Shown here piece by piece: positions 45,801 to 57,651 of a DNA stretch of 64,000 bases (position 1 is its first letter; the number at the start of each line of letters is the position of its first letter). The position numbers and the translations under genes were made by a program. Under the pieces are notes generated by a model. That model was not told the origin of the DNA, did not search any database, and saw only the letters and a program-made list of their open reading frames with translations. The DNA comes from Phoronis australis (Eukaryota > Phoronida > Phoronidae): NCBI GenBank assembly GCA_002633005.1, contig NMRA01000700.1, positions 15,637-79,636 on the forward strand, in the 5' to 3' direction.

Positions 45801-48800
45801 CGTTATTCCGGTCAGATGGTAATCTTCTTGTCAGCTCTTCAGTGAATAGATGTGAATACATGTAAGTAGTATCTAATGTAAGTATTCACATATTTAGATA
45901 TGCTATTCAGAACATATAAAAACAAAAACATGTACAGATATATGCCTGGAAACCAGAAGAAGCAATATTTATAAGCGATACGTAAAAATTTTATAACGTT
46001 GCTTAAGAGGATTTCATTTAGAACAAGGTCAGATTTAGGACTACCATTCAATACTAGTGTAACTTTAGTAGGGACATTATTACAAGAATTGAGAGCATTT
46101 ACAATTAAGTGGTTTTCATTGAGTGTACGAAAGACTGAGTCTCTCAGATATTCGATGAGGGGACATTTTCGGTATCAAAATGCCCCTTTCCTAAAAATGT
46201 TAATTCATTTAGAATTATTGTCAGTACATGGACATGTCAATTGGCGTTCTACTAAACGAAGATAGAGCTTGAAGAAGATACGACCGACAAATAGACGGTC
46301 CAAGCAAGTACTCAAGCATTTCCAGCGAAGACTAGTAACATAGGATCTCTAAGAATTAGTATCAAATACACGAGAAATGGCCAATTTTTCCAAGAAGAAT
46401 TGGGATTGAAAAAAATCGATTCCATGCCAAACTGTGATAGGTGAATGAGGAGAAACATTATACATGCATGTTCTCTCCTGCAAAAAACTAAACACCTTCA
46501 ACAAATTCCAAGGGAATATTCCTATCGTATAGTCAGTTTCACATCAAAAACAAAAAAAAATTCTCGTATATGTCGTTATCGGTGAAGGAAGTACAGTTTG
46601 CAATCCAAGACTGCAGCTATTTCCCGTGCACACTTTTTGTTGGTCAGTGACTCATCGCATAATAAGCAGCAAACCCCAACCCCCATATATGTATATGCTT
46701 AAGTCGTGTTCGTCTTCAAATTGTTTGATTACAGCTTTCCGACATATGCCTTGTCCATTTTCCAAGCTTGCACTCACGCCAGTGACAGTAATATCACAAT
46801 CAATCAAGTTTACGCGCCTTCCTACCCCATACTCACAGTCAGCGCATATCTACATTTACATCACACGGTCCCTTGTCGTAGCTAACATCAAAAAGTTCCA
46901 GAAAGCGGACACCTTATTGATGCTGTGGCGATGAAGATGGTTTTGTTGTGATTAGCTAGTCAATTGATTTGTTCAATCTATGAAGATGTTATAAAATGTT
47001 TGTGGTAATGCGGTGCTCATTAGCTGGTTTCTTTTCCCTCGAAGTTCGTTTGCGATAATGGTTACGGCTTCAGAGATATCCTGCCAGAAAGTCATCGACA
47101 AAATCATGTCATTGATGCAATCTGACCGGGCAACAGAAGTTGTGGTGGGCGTGGTCTGATTGCGTATGTCGGGAGTTCACAATTCTTCTCAATCGTCCAG
47201 GTGTGACGGTTGTATTTAAAGTTTTGCTATCTTTAACACGTTCGCAATCTCGTGCTCCAGCTGTCTTGATAACGTTGCTGCAAAGCAAAAATGAACCAGA
47301 CGAATTTACGGATCTTCACAGTTGGTAATTATGCTTCACTTCAATATTTATATGCAACATAATCAAATCAGTCACCTTCACTTTCCTGCTAATGCGCGGC
47401 TACAGCTCGCCAGCGTATGCATGGCTTCTCTGAGAAAACTATTCCCCTCGCGTTGACGCAGCACTTGCCGCAGAACATCTTTTTTGTCTTTAGGACATGT
47501 TTGCTTCCTTGCAGAAGGACCAACCTACTCCCGCACAATGCTTCTTGTCCTCATTGAAACGAATAAGTGTCGACCAATAGAAACAATTCCTTTCAACAAA
47601 TCGTTGTCGATTTCATCAGCCTTAACAAGTACACAGACAGGCATCAGGATCGAAGAGCTTATCCGAGATCACGCACTAAAGAATGCCCAGGAACAGGGTC
47701 TTTTACTCCCAGAACTAAAACAATTCGGACACAGAAGTGGTCCAGGAGTAGAGTGACTTGTTTGTGGGAGAGGAAAGTAGGCTTGCACGGGTTCGAACCA
47801 CTTACATGTGAGACTTGATTACGCATTGTAATTTTCGTTATTTGGCTTGAGACTTGAAACTTGGTTTACAAGGTATTTGAACACGTGTGTCGGAAATTGC
47901 AAGGGCACACGTTGCGACTAAACCACGACACTTCGTCCGTATACCCGGTTCCTCTGTTAAAATAACATCATCAAATCTTGACAAACTTTCTGCACTGACT
48001 TTATTAGCCATTTTGAAAGGGAAGACTATATATACATGTATACTTATTTTGTTGTCATTAGTTTTGACCTGGTAACCCGTTACGTCATCTAATTAGTTAC
48101 AAAACATCAACATGAAGGAGCTGGACTTTTCTGCCTGACAGCAAGTGTTATTTAAATCACAAAAAAGTAATGGGGTTAATAGATTATTTATCGCCCTAAG
48201 TGAATCAGATATGTTTTCTAAAAACCATTTCGTCCATAAAACGTTTAGTAACGTCACAACCATTCAATAACTTACTATATGTTTTGGGAAAAGTTTACTC
48301 GTCACCCGTCATGTTAATTGCTAATATGTAATTACATGTACTGTACTTATTCACTTACACTCTTAAAAATAATAACTAGAAATTTAACTTGTTAATTACT
48401 ACAATACAAGAATTTTGTGTTGGCGACAGCGTACGTTTTAGCAGTCCTGCTTTTGGATTAAATTTTCATTTTTTTTTCATTTTTCCACCACCCGCTACAC
48501 CATCAAAACGTCTCCTGACGACGGAATTGATGAATTGTCAGGTCCCTGCAGTATTATTATTTCCATGTGACATACAGTAGGTCCTCTTTCCAGTTCGGTT
48601 CAAAAGAAAAAAGAAGGACGTTTCATCCACTTTTAAACAAACACAAGTTCCCTTTGGACAAAAAAATAACAGCGTTGTGCACTGTCGGGTGTCATGACTA
48701 CATTTGATATCATATAACAACAGCAAAAACTGTCCCCGTGGTTTCCTTGATTTTCGGCAAACATTTCACTCATGCAAATTGACAAAAAATATATCTAAAA

Positions 48801-49519
48801 TGACTAACTTGAACGCATCTTGAGTTACGACTTGCCGTAACATCAGGTACATGTAGTTTACCATCATGACTCTCAAATGACTCAATCGAAGCATCGTAAG
48901 TGACTATAGGCACACCTTAAGGTCATCGTAACAGGAAATAGCTGTACCGCCTCATCATTTCAATTGACGTAACAAATTGTTTAAAAATTATATTAAATTC
49001 ACTCTTCCCTAATCAGATACATTTCCGATCGATTTTACATGTTTCTGCTAAGTGTCAAAGCTTGATGGCTTATACACAGATGGTGTAATTTGCTTGAGAC
49101 TTATACTCACCAATGCATCCTTGTGCTTTATATTATGTTGGAATTTTAATCACCTATATCATAAATAAGACCTATTAAAATGCGACTTGATTCGTAATAA
49201 AGAGCAGAAAGAGTACTTCTAATACTTTATGTTTAGTCGGCGCAATATTGTCTATGTTATTATCTTTGATTCTTGTGCGTCTTAGATATGTATTGAATGT
49301 TTTCATTGTTTTTGACAAAACTTACATGTAATTCTCAGTATTGTCCACATTTTGAGTAAGGCAAAATCTTATGACGTTTCCGTTAATTTCGTCAATGTTA
49401 GCCTCATGAAGTCGATGTTCAAACCCAAGTTTCATGATGTCTTTGAGAAAAGCAAGGTTTACGCTAACACCAAGGGATGAGAAAGCCGATTCAGAAATGC
49501 TGCAGAAAATGACTGCATT
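45801..49519. other. About 3.7 kb without a recognisable gene
   Basis: Short ORFs at 45999-46265, 46626-46934 and 47484-47818 lack motifs and splice sites. A GGGTTCGAACC word at 47788-47798 resembles a tRNA T-loop, but no cloverleaf forms around it. Confidence 0.3.
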
Positions 49520-49600
49520 AGCCAATGCGTATGTATGTATATACATGCATATATATGTATGTACGTATGTATGTGTGTAAGTACTGTGTTTGTATATACG
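49520..49600. repeat. TATG/TACG-rich microsatellite
   Basis: Imperfect GTATGTATGTATATAC-type repeats. They lie 3' of the minus-strand PLE relic at 49740-50120, as TA-rich tracts do next to the other PLE copies. Confidence 0.75.
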
Positions 49601-49739
49601 TGTGCATGCTTCGTTAAAGAGAAGACTAGACTTTTTGTTAGGAGCACGATACTGGTACGTTCGTAATTTCGAAACAGTCTCATTTCTTCTGGTGTGCAGG
49701 AATGAAGTAACAAACCAAGGGACATAAGAAATATGCAAA

Positions 49740-50120
49740 AATAGTAGCTATATGCCGTGACTTCATGTCACTTCATCAGGCAATTAGTGAAAGAAAATAT
49801 GCAGAACGGCAACTCTATCAAAACAGAGCCGGCGTGCGATACACACCTGTGAGCTGTTCATTCAATGCAGGTTTGTCATGACTAATCAATAGCGGTTCCA
49901 AAATCTTTAGCCGAAACATGTCATTTTGAACATAGCACCTGATGGTATTGCCTACTATTTCCCGCGTACTTATTTTTCGGCCATGTTGGTGTACAAAGTG
50001 ATCTTGAATGGACCTGCCCTGCGAGTGCATGGACATCCGTCGCTAGAGAGAACACACCGTGTGTCCAATGTAACGCTGTTCACGAGAAAGAGGACCAAGA
50101 CATTCATCCACATGACATGT
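49740..50120 (-). mobile_element. Penelope-like element relic PLE-4
   Basis: The minus strand encodes the C-terminal GIY-YIG-type module in two frames. One shows a VLVLFLVNSVTLDTRC-type frame-shifted start. The other carries RSIQDHFVHQHGRKI, REIVGNTIRCYVQNDM, LEPLLISHDKPALNEQLTG and YRTPALF. Block order and spacing match PLE-1 and PLE-2, at much lower identity, so this is a different, older family member. A degenerate hammerhead-like core follows at 49753-49779. The RT region is missing. Confidence 0.65.
49753..49779 (-). ncRNA. Degenerate hammerhead-like core in PLE-4
   Basis: Minus strand: CTGATGA, one A, a 5-bp stem GTGAC/GTCAC around ATGAA, then GGCA where GAAA is expected. The stem is intact but the second core strand is mutated, so it is probably inactive. 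Confidence 0.35.
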
Positions 50121-51835
50121 GAATTGGTAAACAACATTACATGAGCCCTCTAGTGGGTAGTCTTCCACGACTGGGGTTGCTTGTCATGACAAGGTGACGT
50201 GACTTTATATTCTGATAACAAATGACTACATTTAATCAATCACCAGGTTTACCCTCACCCAGCCTTTAGCACGGGGGACTCGAATCTCTGACAAACTGGA
50301 CCTTTTGCTAACAAGAAGCAATCTTCTTAAGCACGTGTTCGTCACTCAGATAATTGTTAGACCTACAAACAGTTCTTATAATACGCGTTCTTAGTGGTCC
50401 TAGTACTAGGTTCAGTGTTTACTCGGGAGTCGATCATAGATATGAAAGACCTAACATGGTTATGAACAAAAGAATTAGAATAACCATTATTAACTAGAAC
50501 CTATTTGATGCTTTGAACTTCAACGTTGAATGCTTGACCAATCAGAGGATATCTGGTGCGCCATCTTGGGGTAACTAGTCAAAACTGTAATGGTTGAAAT
50601 ACAGGGTATTTTTTCGAAAGCAATGCAACTTTGGTTAACAGTGTGATTAGTTTTTTGTTTTCATAATTACTTAGGAAATAGCCCCTGGCGCCTGGTTTTA
50701 GAGGGGCAGTTTGACGATATGACAAAATGGCCACTAAACTGGACAAATCAAAGTCAAGCCTAGTGTCCAATGAGACAAGCAGGTTTGCACCAGTCTATCA
50801 CAAATAAAATTTCTGACTTTCAAAGGCACGGAATAGTTTTTAAGAAATGACCAGCTTAAAGCTACTTATGATGCCTGTCAATTGAGAGCTTGGAACTGCC
50901 AGTGTTTACATAAATGATCGCTAAAACGGCACTGTCTTCGTGGGTCTAGATTTGGATAGGCCGGGCAATGTAATTTTATGACTAAATACATTATCATGTT
51001 TAATTTTGACATCAATACTTTCACGACAGTAGTTAGACAATTTTTTTTGTGTGCATTGAACATGCCTGAAAAGAAAACACACACGTCGTTGTCAAATGTA
51101 TCAGGCAATATCGAATAAAAGCCATTAGTAGGAATATATTTGGGGCCATTAAATTTTTCCTGTGTTCAATTAAAATGCACGATTTTGCTCGAGAGCACCG
51201 TAATTTAATAGGTATTCCTTCGCAGTCATGCCCGTTTATTATTGCAGAAAGGGCTTCAAGCTGGTCGGATCTCATTTTCTCCAACTTTTGTCAGTGCAGG
51301 GCTTCCGCTTGTTTCATCTACCTATCCCTGGTAGCCAATACGGTGTTGCTAGTAACCCCCTTAAGTAGTAGATGGCCACTTGAGTTGAGGTCTTAACAAC
51401 AGATTCTTTAAGTGGTAACATGCAGTTACATATCCTTGGGTACATGCAACACATTCATGAAACTAAAATATATCCTTAAAATGAGGACATGTCACTTTTC
51501 CAAAGGCATTCTACTCCGAAAAAACACTGCTCAGAAGACTCACTACTCTGAAGATACATTACTCCCAAAAATCAACTTTAAATGCTTTTTACTCAATAAC
51601 TATTAACGCAATTTTGAAAATATAAGAACATCCCCACTAACTTGGTTTTCTGTTTAGCAACCCCGATATAAAATAATCTGTGATTGTGTTAGGAAAATTG
51701 TAATGTCAATTGCTTGCTTCTAAAAATACTCTTAATCTTCCGTTATATTTAGGTCCTCCCCCTATAGAGCGTACGCCGTATCAACTATATATGCCGCGTG
51801 TTCCTAAGTTGAAGTAATGCTTAATATTTTTTCAG
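50121..51835. other. Upstream region of WSC gene B; no gene seen
   Basis: No first exon with start Met and a phase-1 donor was found for gene B. Frames at 50878-51396 overlap on both strands without convincing motifs. Confidence 0.3.
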
Positions 51836-51874
51836 GAGCCATCTGCTTTGTGACCAGTTTTTTGAGAATTCACG
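51836..51874 (+). CDS. WSC gene B, 39-nt hydrophobic micro-exon
   Basis: Flanked by TAATATTTTTTCAG and G|GTAGGT. In phase 1 it reads AICFVTSFLRIH, with a hydrophobic core typical of the end of a signal peptide. Length, phase and 25 of 39 bases match the exon at 19353-19391. The overhanging G joins GA TTT of the exon at 53137 in frame to give Gly-Phe-Lys. Two separate loci sharing this unusual exon size makes a chance match unlikely. The preceding start exon is not visible. Confidence 0.6.
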
Positions 51875-53136
51875 GTAGGTACGGTTAGTCGTTAAATGTA
51901 GTGCGTGTTGCACTGCAGTCGGATAACACATGAACTCTGATCAAAGTTCAGTGATCTTGTTAGCAGCACGTCTAAGTATATTGCTGTTTTCAAGCTCCCA
52001 TTCCCGCCTAATGTACCAGTATACCAAACCGTTTAGTTTTACAGCTAATACCTAGTAATGGTACATGTATTAGCAGCGCAGCACCGAAAAAAGTGGGGCT
52101 GAAGCCCCCCAGCCCCCTGTGGTGCACGACCATTGGCGGTGCTGCACTGAAAAAAGTATGGACTAGAGCCCATGTATTAACACGCAATTAGGAAACAGGT
52201 TCATGTAAAGGTTATGAAAAATCCGTAAATAAGCAGCTACCCACATAGACACGGGGGCCACAGGAGAAATAACTCCCGCAAGTACGTCTCACTACGGATA
52301 CGTTCATTACAATAAAATGAAATCATTTATTCGCTGAACAGTTTTAGCATAAACCGGATGATCGCCGCACGATCGCGGCGATCGTCGGGCTTATTGTGGC
52401 CACAAAACTGATTTAATTAGTTTTAACAGAGATTATTAAATTATACCAAGGTCCTTAATCTGGAGTCCGTTGCATGAACATGACCTAAGACCTATTTGAC
52501 CGAACCCTCCAATTTCCAACTACTGGAAAAGATCCGCCATCGTGGTTTTCATGGTATCAGTCTGTAGATAAGTTACTGGAATCATCTCATGTACTAGCAG
52601 TTATGTGACTAAATACTTAAAAAATGTGGGTTTGATTAAGTGAGATTTAATTATCTTTCTAAAATTGTCGTGTGGAACCAATTTTCTCTCCTACATGTTA
52701 TTTCGCTCTTTATGACACAAATGTTTTGTCGCGCCTACGTTACACTTGTTTGCGTGACTTTCTTGTTAGCCCCTTCATTAGTCATTCTTTGCAGTATTTC
52801 ACACCCACCGTATCCCACTGTGTGTGTCATCAGCTTATGTTCTGTAGTGGCATTTCTACGTCATTTTATCTTCACTTGAGAATGAAACAATTATGGTTCG
52901 AAATATCTTGTGTCTATTAATTATGTCGCTAGCTCCGTTATTTTATGTCCAGTTGAGAGTAGAGTTTTGTTGCGAAAGTACAAACGTAACGAAATAAAGA
53001 CTGTGAACAATGAAAAGTGCCGTGCGTTTAACCAATTCTACAAAAGATTGTAAATTTCCAGAGCAAGTTTTATACTACTCATGCATACAGTGTAGGTGCA
53101 CCTGACTTACAAGTAATCTCTTTTCTTCTTTCTAAG
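51875..53136. other. Gene B intron
   Basis: Starts GTAGGT and ends TTCTTTCTAAG. It contains a GC-rich palindrome at 52361-52384 and a low-quality MITE-like stretch near 52085-52165 (GGGGCTGAAGCCCCCCAGCC). Confidence 0.5.
52361..52384. repeat. GC-rich palindrome GATCGCCGC/GCGGCGATC
   Basis: Nine-base perfect arms around ACGATC, in otherwise AT-rich sequence. Confidence 0.7.
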
Positions 53137-53466
53137 GATTTAAGTTTGATCCCGACTTCAACATACAGAAGGATCACAAATCTAAACCGGAGATAGAAGT
53201 TCGATGCTTCGCTGACAACAAAAATGCATCGGATAATCTTTATCGAATTTATGAAGGACACAGAAACTCCAAGGAATTCTGCATGAAACTCTGCAAGAGG
53301 AGGTTGTTTGACATTGCTGCAGTTAGCGGGGACACGTGTTGGTGTGGAAATGACTATGTGGAACACGAAAAAGTGGATAGCAATGAGTGCATGGAGAAAA
53401 ACTGTCCTGGAAACAAAGGCTCCTTCTGTGGAGGAAGTAATCGGATGGATTCAGGTTTCAGTTTTG
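53137..53466 (+). CDS. WSC gene B, exon with WSC module 1
   Basis: A 330-nt exon (acceptor TTCTTTCTAAG, donor G|GTGAGT), phase 1 on both sides. A charged lead (FKFDPDFNIQKDHKSKPEIE) precedes a WSC domain with eight cysteines: RCFAD, FCMKLC, TCWCGND, ECMEKNC and FCGGSNR. It corresponds to module 1 of gene A. The extra 15 or so residues before the first cysteine suggest a longer mature N-terminus. An overlapping minus-strand frame is a shadow. Confidence 0.87.
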
Positions 53467-53901
53467 GTGAGTAAATTTGCTTTTTAAAAACCAAGTCTGA
53501 TGAGTTCTTTTCCGTTGCAGTCCTTTGATATTTCAGTAAAGCGTCCTTTGGGTATAAGATAGACTCCTTTTACACCAAATGACGACGGATTTACACTAAG
53601 TAAACTTGACTTCCAGGTTGTAGGCCAGTGCCCATAAACAAAGGAAATAGTGCACTTTCTGGTAACACATTAGAGCCACCGACCCTCCTTTCCCAAAAAA
53701 TGGCATGTCATTATAACACTTGCTCTACAAGGGTCACGTGCACACACTTATTTGAGTGCGGCACCGTCCATGTTTTATAAGACCCGTCACTTGTTTTTGC
53801 ACCTACTAATGAATTTTACTGTTGATAGTGACATTAGTGAGAATGCTAATGGGTGCAAGATATCGTCAAATTCACTACGTACATGCTTTTTCTCTATACA
53901 G

Positions 53902-54209
53902 GAAAGGCAGGTGTAATTAACAGGTGCTGGAGAGAGAAATTGTTGAGTTACAACGATGCCAAAATGAAATATCAAGGGAATCAAAATACGAGAGCTTTTT
54001 GCCGTCAGTTATGTGGAACTTTTGACAAAACGTTTGCAGCCGTTCGTAATGGAAACCAATGTTGGTGTGGAAATAATTTCTTCGAATATGGAATGGATAG
54101 CATGGAGAAATGCAATGAGCCCTGTAGTGGCAACAAATTGCAATCATGTGGCAGTTTTTTCAGCATATTTGTCATGCGCGCAGAAAAGACGCATGAGTAT
54201 ACTGAGTAG
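53902..54209 (+). CDS. WSC gene B, terminal exon with WSC module 2
   Basis: A 308-nt exon after TCTCTATACAG. It joins the previous exon through G+GA (Gly). The WSC domain has eight cysteines: RCWRE, FCRQLC, QCWCGN, KCNEPC and SCGSF. Sequence is closest to module 2 of gene A. After VMRAEKT, where gene A splices at G|GTAATT, gene B has C|ATGAGT and reads HEYTE to a TAG at 54207-54209. The gene therefore encodes two modules instead of three. Possible polyadenylation signal AATAAA at 54541-54546, beyond a PLE terminus. No membrane anchor is visible. Confidence 0.85.
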
Positions 54210-54442
54210 TCATTCTATCATTATTCCGATGAGCTTAAACTCTTTTGGGCTGAGGGACGATTTCACAATGCAACTGGTGCTTCTATTTTGGATCAGGTGG
54301 AGTCAACAATTTTCTAAAATAATCGGTCAAGCCGCATTCCATGGTGAATTCTTTTGGCATGCATGATATTCAGTCATTAACTTATGAAACATCAAAACAC
54401 AGACAATCGTCACAAGGATGAAGCAGTTCATATTGATTCGAC

Positions 54443-54470
54443 GTTTCGTCTATTCGTTAGACATCATCAG
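54443..54470 (-). ncRNA. Hammerhead-like core in a solo PLE terminus (PLE-5)
   Basis: Minus strand: CTGATGA, one T, a 5-bp stem GTCTA/TAGAC around ACGAA, then GAAACGTCG. All core positions are intact. The CGAAACGTCG continuation is typical of PLE pLTRs. No adjacent coding fragment was found, so this is a terminal remnant of about 100 bp (roughly 54415-54510). Confidence 0.5.
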
Positions 54471-54510
54471 ATGACAGTAAGACATTAAGTGTCGACATGT
54501 GTCGACTTGT

Positions 54511-55784
54511 TTAACCGTGCCTGGAGAATCTGTTTTACCAAATAAAGTTGTGCTAGTGACGTGGCTAGGAATTTCCAGTTATCGCCTACCATTGGTTACC
54601 CTCTGAGTTCTTGAATAGCGCTTCAGAGCTCAATGACCCACAGCTATGGTTATGACCTATTGTGATTGTGCAAAAATGAACCATTGGCTTGGTGTTGTTT
54701 ATTCTTTAGTCAAGCAGTATTGCAACACAAATATATCGCATGTGGACGCTGGAAGCTTACAATGTAGGTAGACTGATGAAATAGCTATGTGAAAACATGT
54801 CGTCTTCGCTCGCTGAGCTGTTCGAATAGATTGTTGAAGTAACGGTGACTTATGATATATTCTTTAACTTAAAGTTCAGGGTGATCCATCGAATCAGGAA
54901 TCTCGGTGGAAAACAGATATTCCGGAGTCGAAAACAATTACTTGAATCTTCAAAACAGCTAACCAGCCCAAAATCCCGAATCCCAAAGTTTAAAACAGCC
55001 AGCCGCGGTATCGAAAAGGTAGTCCGTACATTTTTTTTGAACTTTTCTGAGACCGTTGTCAGTAGCCTCAAACTTAGAGTTAAGCATCTTCAAGTACGTT
55101 AAAGATATTTTCTGCAATTGTTTGTCAATAATAAAACGCAAGTTGTATTATATCGATTGTTATAGGGAATACACTTGCAACTTGCCTGTGGGCGAAATTG
55201 AGCATGATCTTAACACGTTGTCAACTCGGTGTATACTTAGCTACTTTCAGATAATTCAATAATTAATTTCTTCAAAAATATATGAAAATTGTAAACCAAA
55301 AAGTAATTTATTTATGTATTATAATATTATATATTATTTCGGCTTCTGCGAGCCAATGTTGATTCAGTTGGACGCATTTTAGAGTTTATCGTTTTACTTG
55401 TCAATAGAACATTATTTTCAGCACAACTAATTTCCGGAATTGGAAATGGACCGCGAGATCTCTCGAAAGACCTGCACTGTCACCAGTTTCACCGCTCTTG
55501 CACCTAACTAGTGTATTTCTACTCTTTAAATCAATCATTAACCGGAATTTGGAATCGGAATTTCTAAACTCAACGCACTCACTCACCACTGCAGAATTTG
55601 TTCTGGAAATTCAATTGCTGGTATTAAGATATAAAAAGTGGTAACTAAATGAAATCGGCTTCGATTATTTGCTGTAACATGCACGCAACCTCCTGGACGA
55701 AGACGATCGCTGCCCTTGGGAATCCTTGAGTGATCTTTTGTATAGAGAGTGCAGAGTTTTGGATTGTTGTAACATCTCGACTTC
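54511..55784. other. Intergenic sequence; no gene seen
   Basis: An 85-codon plus frame at 54845-55102 and two overlapping minus frames have no motifs. Confidence 0.35.
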
Positions 55785-56125
55785 ACGTCTCACGAGCCCC
55801 AGACCCATGACACTCTTAACGCACGACCCCCATCGGCCCACAACCTCTTCGACCCACGACCCCTCTGGACCCGAGACCCCTTCGACCGACTACGCTTTCG
55901 ACGCACGACCCACAACCACCCTCAACACACGACAGATTACAAGCTACACAAGCTCGACTCTAACTGAAGAAAAAGCGCTGACTTGCAGCACGAACGAGTC
56001 TGGCTGTAACCTCAGTTGGGTTTTCATTTTCGTTAGTAGTTAAGAAAGTAGATTCGGCAAATTTGAAAGCCAAAAACAACACAACGCTTCTAATGAAATA
56101 AAAATCTTCCAACGTTACAAATTGT
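55785..56125 (+). repeat. GACCC-rich dispersed repeat R3, copy 3
   Basis: Many CGACCC(A)CGACCCC-type units (55800-55920), then ACAAGCTACACAAGCTCGAC, GAGTCTGGCTGTAACCTC and GAAAGCCAAAAACAACACAA. It aligns over about 340 bp with R3 copy 1. Confidence 0.6.
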
Positions 56126-56551
56126 CTAGCAAAAGGCGGATGTAAGGTTCATTGCCAGTATCGGGGTATTATTGAAAAATCTTGGCCAGTGTAGTTGCAG
56201 AATGTAGAGTAATATGATAGTACTCGTGCGTCAACGTAGGTGACATGTACAGTAGGAAATGCTTTTAGGAGGGAGACTTTAGATTTGGGCATAATCAATA
56301 GTGAACACGTCGTGCTTGGTAGGTAATACATTATTGTTACAGGATGTGGATGAACGATTATATTCATACATGAGTATGGGAATTTTCTGAATATTTTCCT
56401 GTGAGTGTAACAACGGATATTTAAGACGTCAGTGTGAGTCGGACTTCATATGTGCCCTCCATTGGCAATTTGAGGTCGTTTATACCCTCTGTACTTTTAC
56501 ATGTACAGCTCCTCGAAAAAATGTCTTGAAATCTGATGATTTACATCTGAT

Positions 56552-56606
56552 NNNNNNNNNNNNNNNNNNNNNNNNNNNNNNNNNNNNNNNNNNNNNNNNN
56601 NNNNNN
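56552..56606. other. 55-base N run (assembly gap)
   Basis: A run of N. Frames crossing it are not meaningful. Confidence 0.95.
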
Positions 56607-56875
56607 GACGACGTATGGAGCTCTCAAAGTACATTGTATTGTTTAACTTGATGCGTACATGTACATGCATATGCGACGGGCGTAAGCGTGTCACATGGTT
56701 ATCACATATGGGACGGTATAGTTATGTTCCTTTGTGTTTTTAATATAACACTACAGGTCGCATGGATATAACAATACAGGTTGCTTGCCGTTGCCTTTAT
56801 TTAAACAAAGAAAACAAACTAAACAATGGATTCACCATCTACCGATCTCTATGCGAGAAGATGCGACCTAGTTTC

Positions 56876-56950
56876 TAGGGGAGCCAGCGTTGCTCAGTGG
56901 TTTGAACTCGGAAATCTTATTTATGAGGCTCTGATTAGAATCCAGTTTTT
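56876..56950 (+). repeat. tRNA-like SINE head or tRNA relic
   Basis: GTTGCTCAGTGGTT fits a Pol III A box. GATTAGAATCC, about 42 bases later, is a decayed B box. No acceptor stem or clean cloverleaf is seen, so it is a SINE or pseudo-tRNA rather than a tRNA gene. Confidence 0.35.
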
Positions 56951-57651
56951 ACTGTCAGGCAATCGAGTAGTCGCGTTTTTGTGCGTGCAAATTGTGTCGC
57001 ATTTAATTTTAATTTGAAAACTACAGTAAATTGTCACCTATTCTCCAAAATTTAATATTTTCATTACAGTTCAGAAACCATTGACTTTACACTTAGACTT
57101 TAACGTTGTTGAAATTGAAATCCAGTTTTCAATTGAGATTTAATAAATGATTCACAACCTGGTCGTTTGAAACATTAAAATATTTAAAGACAGCCTTGAA
57201 ATATAGCAAATTTTTAACTTTTTGTTCATTATAGCTTAAATAGACAACTCATAAACCTCTAAGGAGAGTCACACTTGGCGATGCACAGTCATATCCTGCT
57301 CTAATTCTTTACGAGAAGTCTAGTTACAGAATATATTATTTCGCCTAAGGTATACGAGTCGACATACCCGGGGTCAAAATTAAATTTACATTGAATGTCC
57401 GAAAAAGCGCCTGTGGGCGTTTTCTGGTAATAAGCGTTTTGTTGGAAACCCTCAAAAGCAACAACAACTAGTGTAATAAAAATCAAAGTGGAATTGCTAT
57501 CAATTATCAATCACAACGGGGTATCGAATTAATAATGCCACTCGGAACTACAAAGAACGTAAAATCATGTAACATGAAATATTAGGAAGTTGAAACACGG
57601 AAATTATATTCTATAGTACCTTCCATGACTGTTGTACATTTTTATTGAGTC
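56951..57651. other. Intergenic or 3' flank of locus C; nothing else seen
   Basis: On the minus strand AATAAA occurs at 57641-57646, only six bases past the locus C stop. It may be too close to be the functional signal. Confidence 0.35.

Noticed and set aside
46000-46265. 88-codon plus frame
   Set aside because: No motif, no splice site, and no support beyond openness.
47785-47805. tRNA gene suggested by GGGTTCGAACC
   Set aside because: No matching acceptor, D or anticodon stems upstream.
51033-51284. RecQ/DEAD-like helicase fragment (RSDQLEALSAIINGHDC)
   Set aside because: The start resembles the Q-motif region, but the expected phosphate-binding loop (GKS/GKT) is absent and no further helicase motifs follow.
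56497-56694. Minus ORF across the N run
   Set aside because: About a third of its residues are unknown; the frame is an artefact of the gap.
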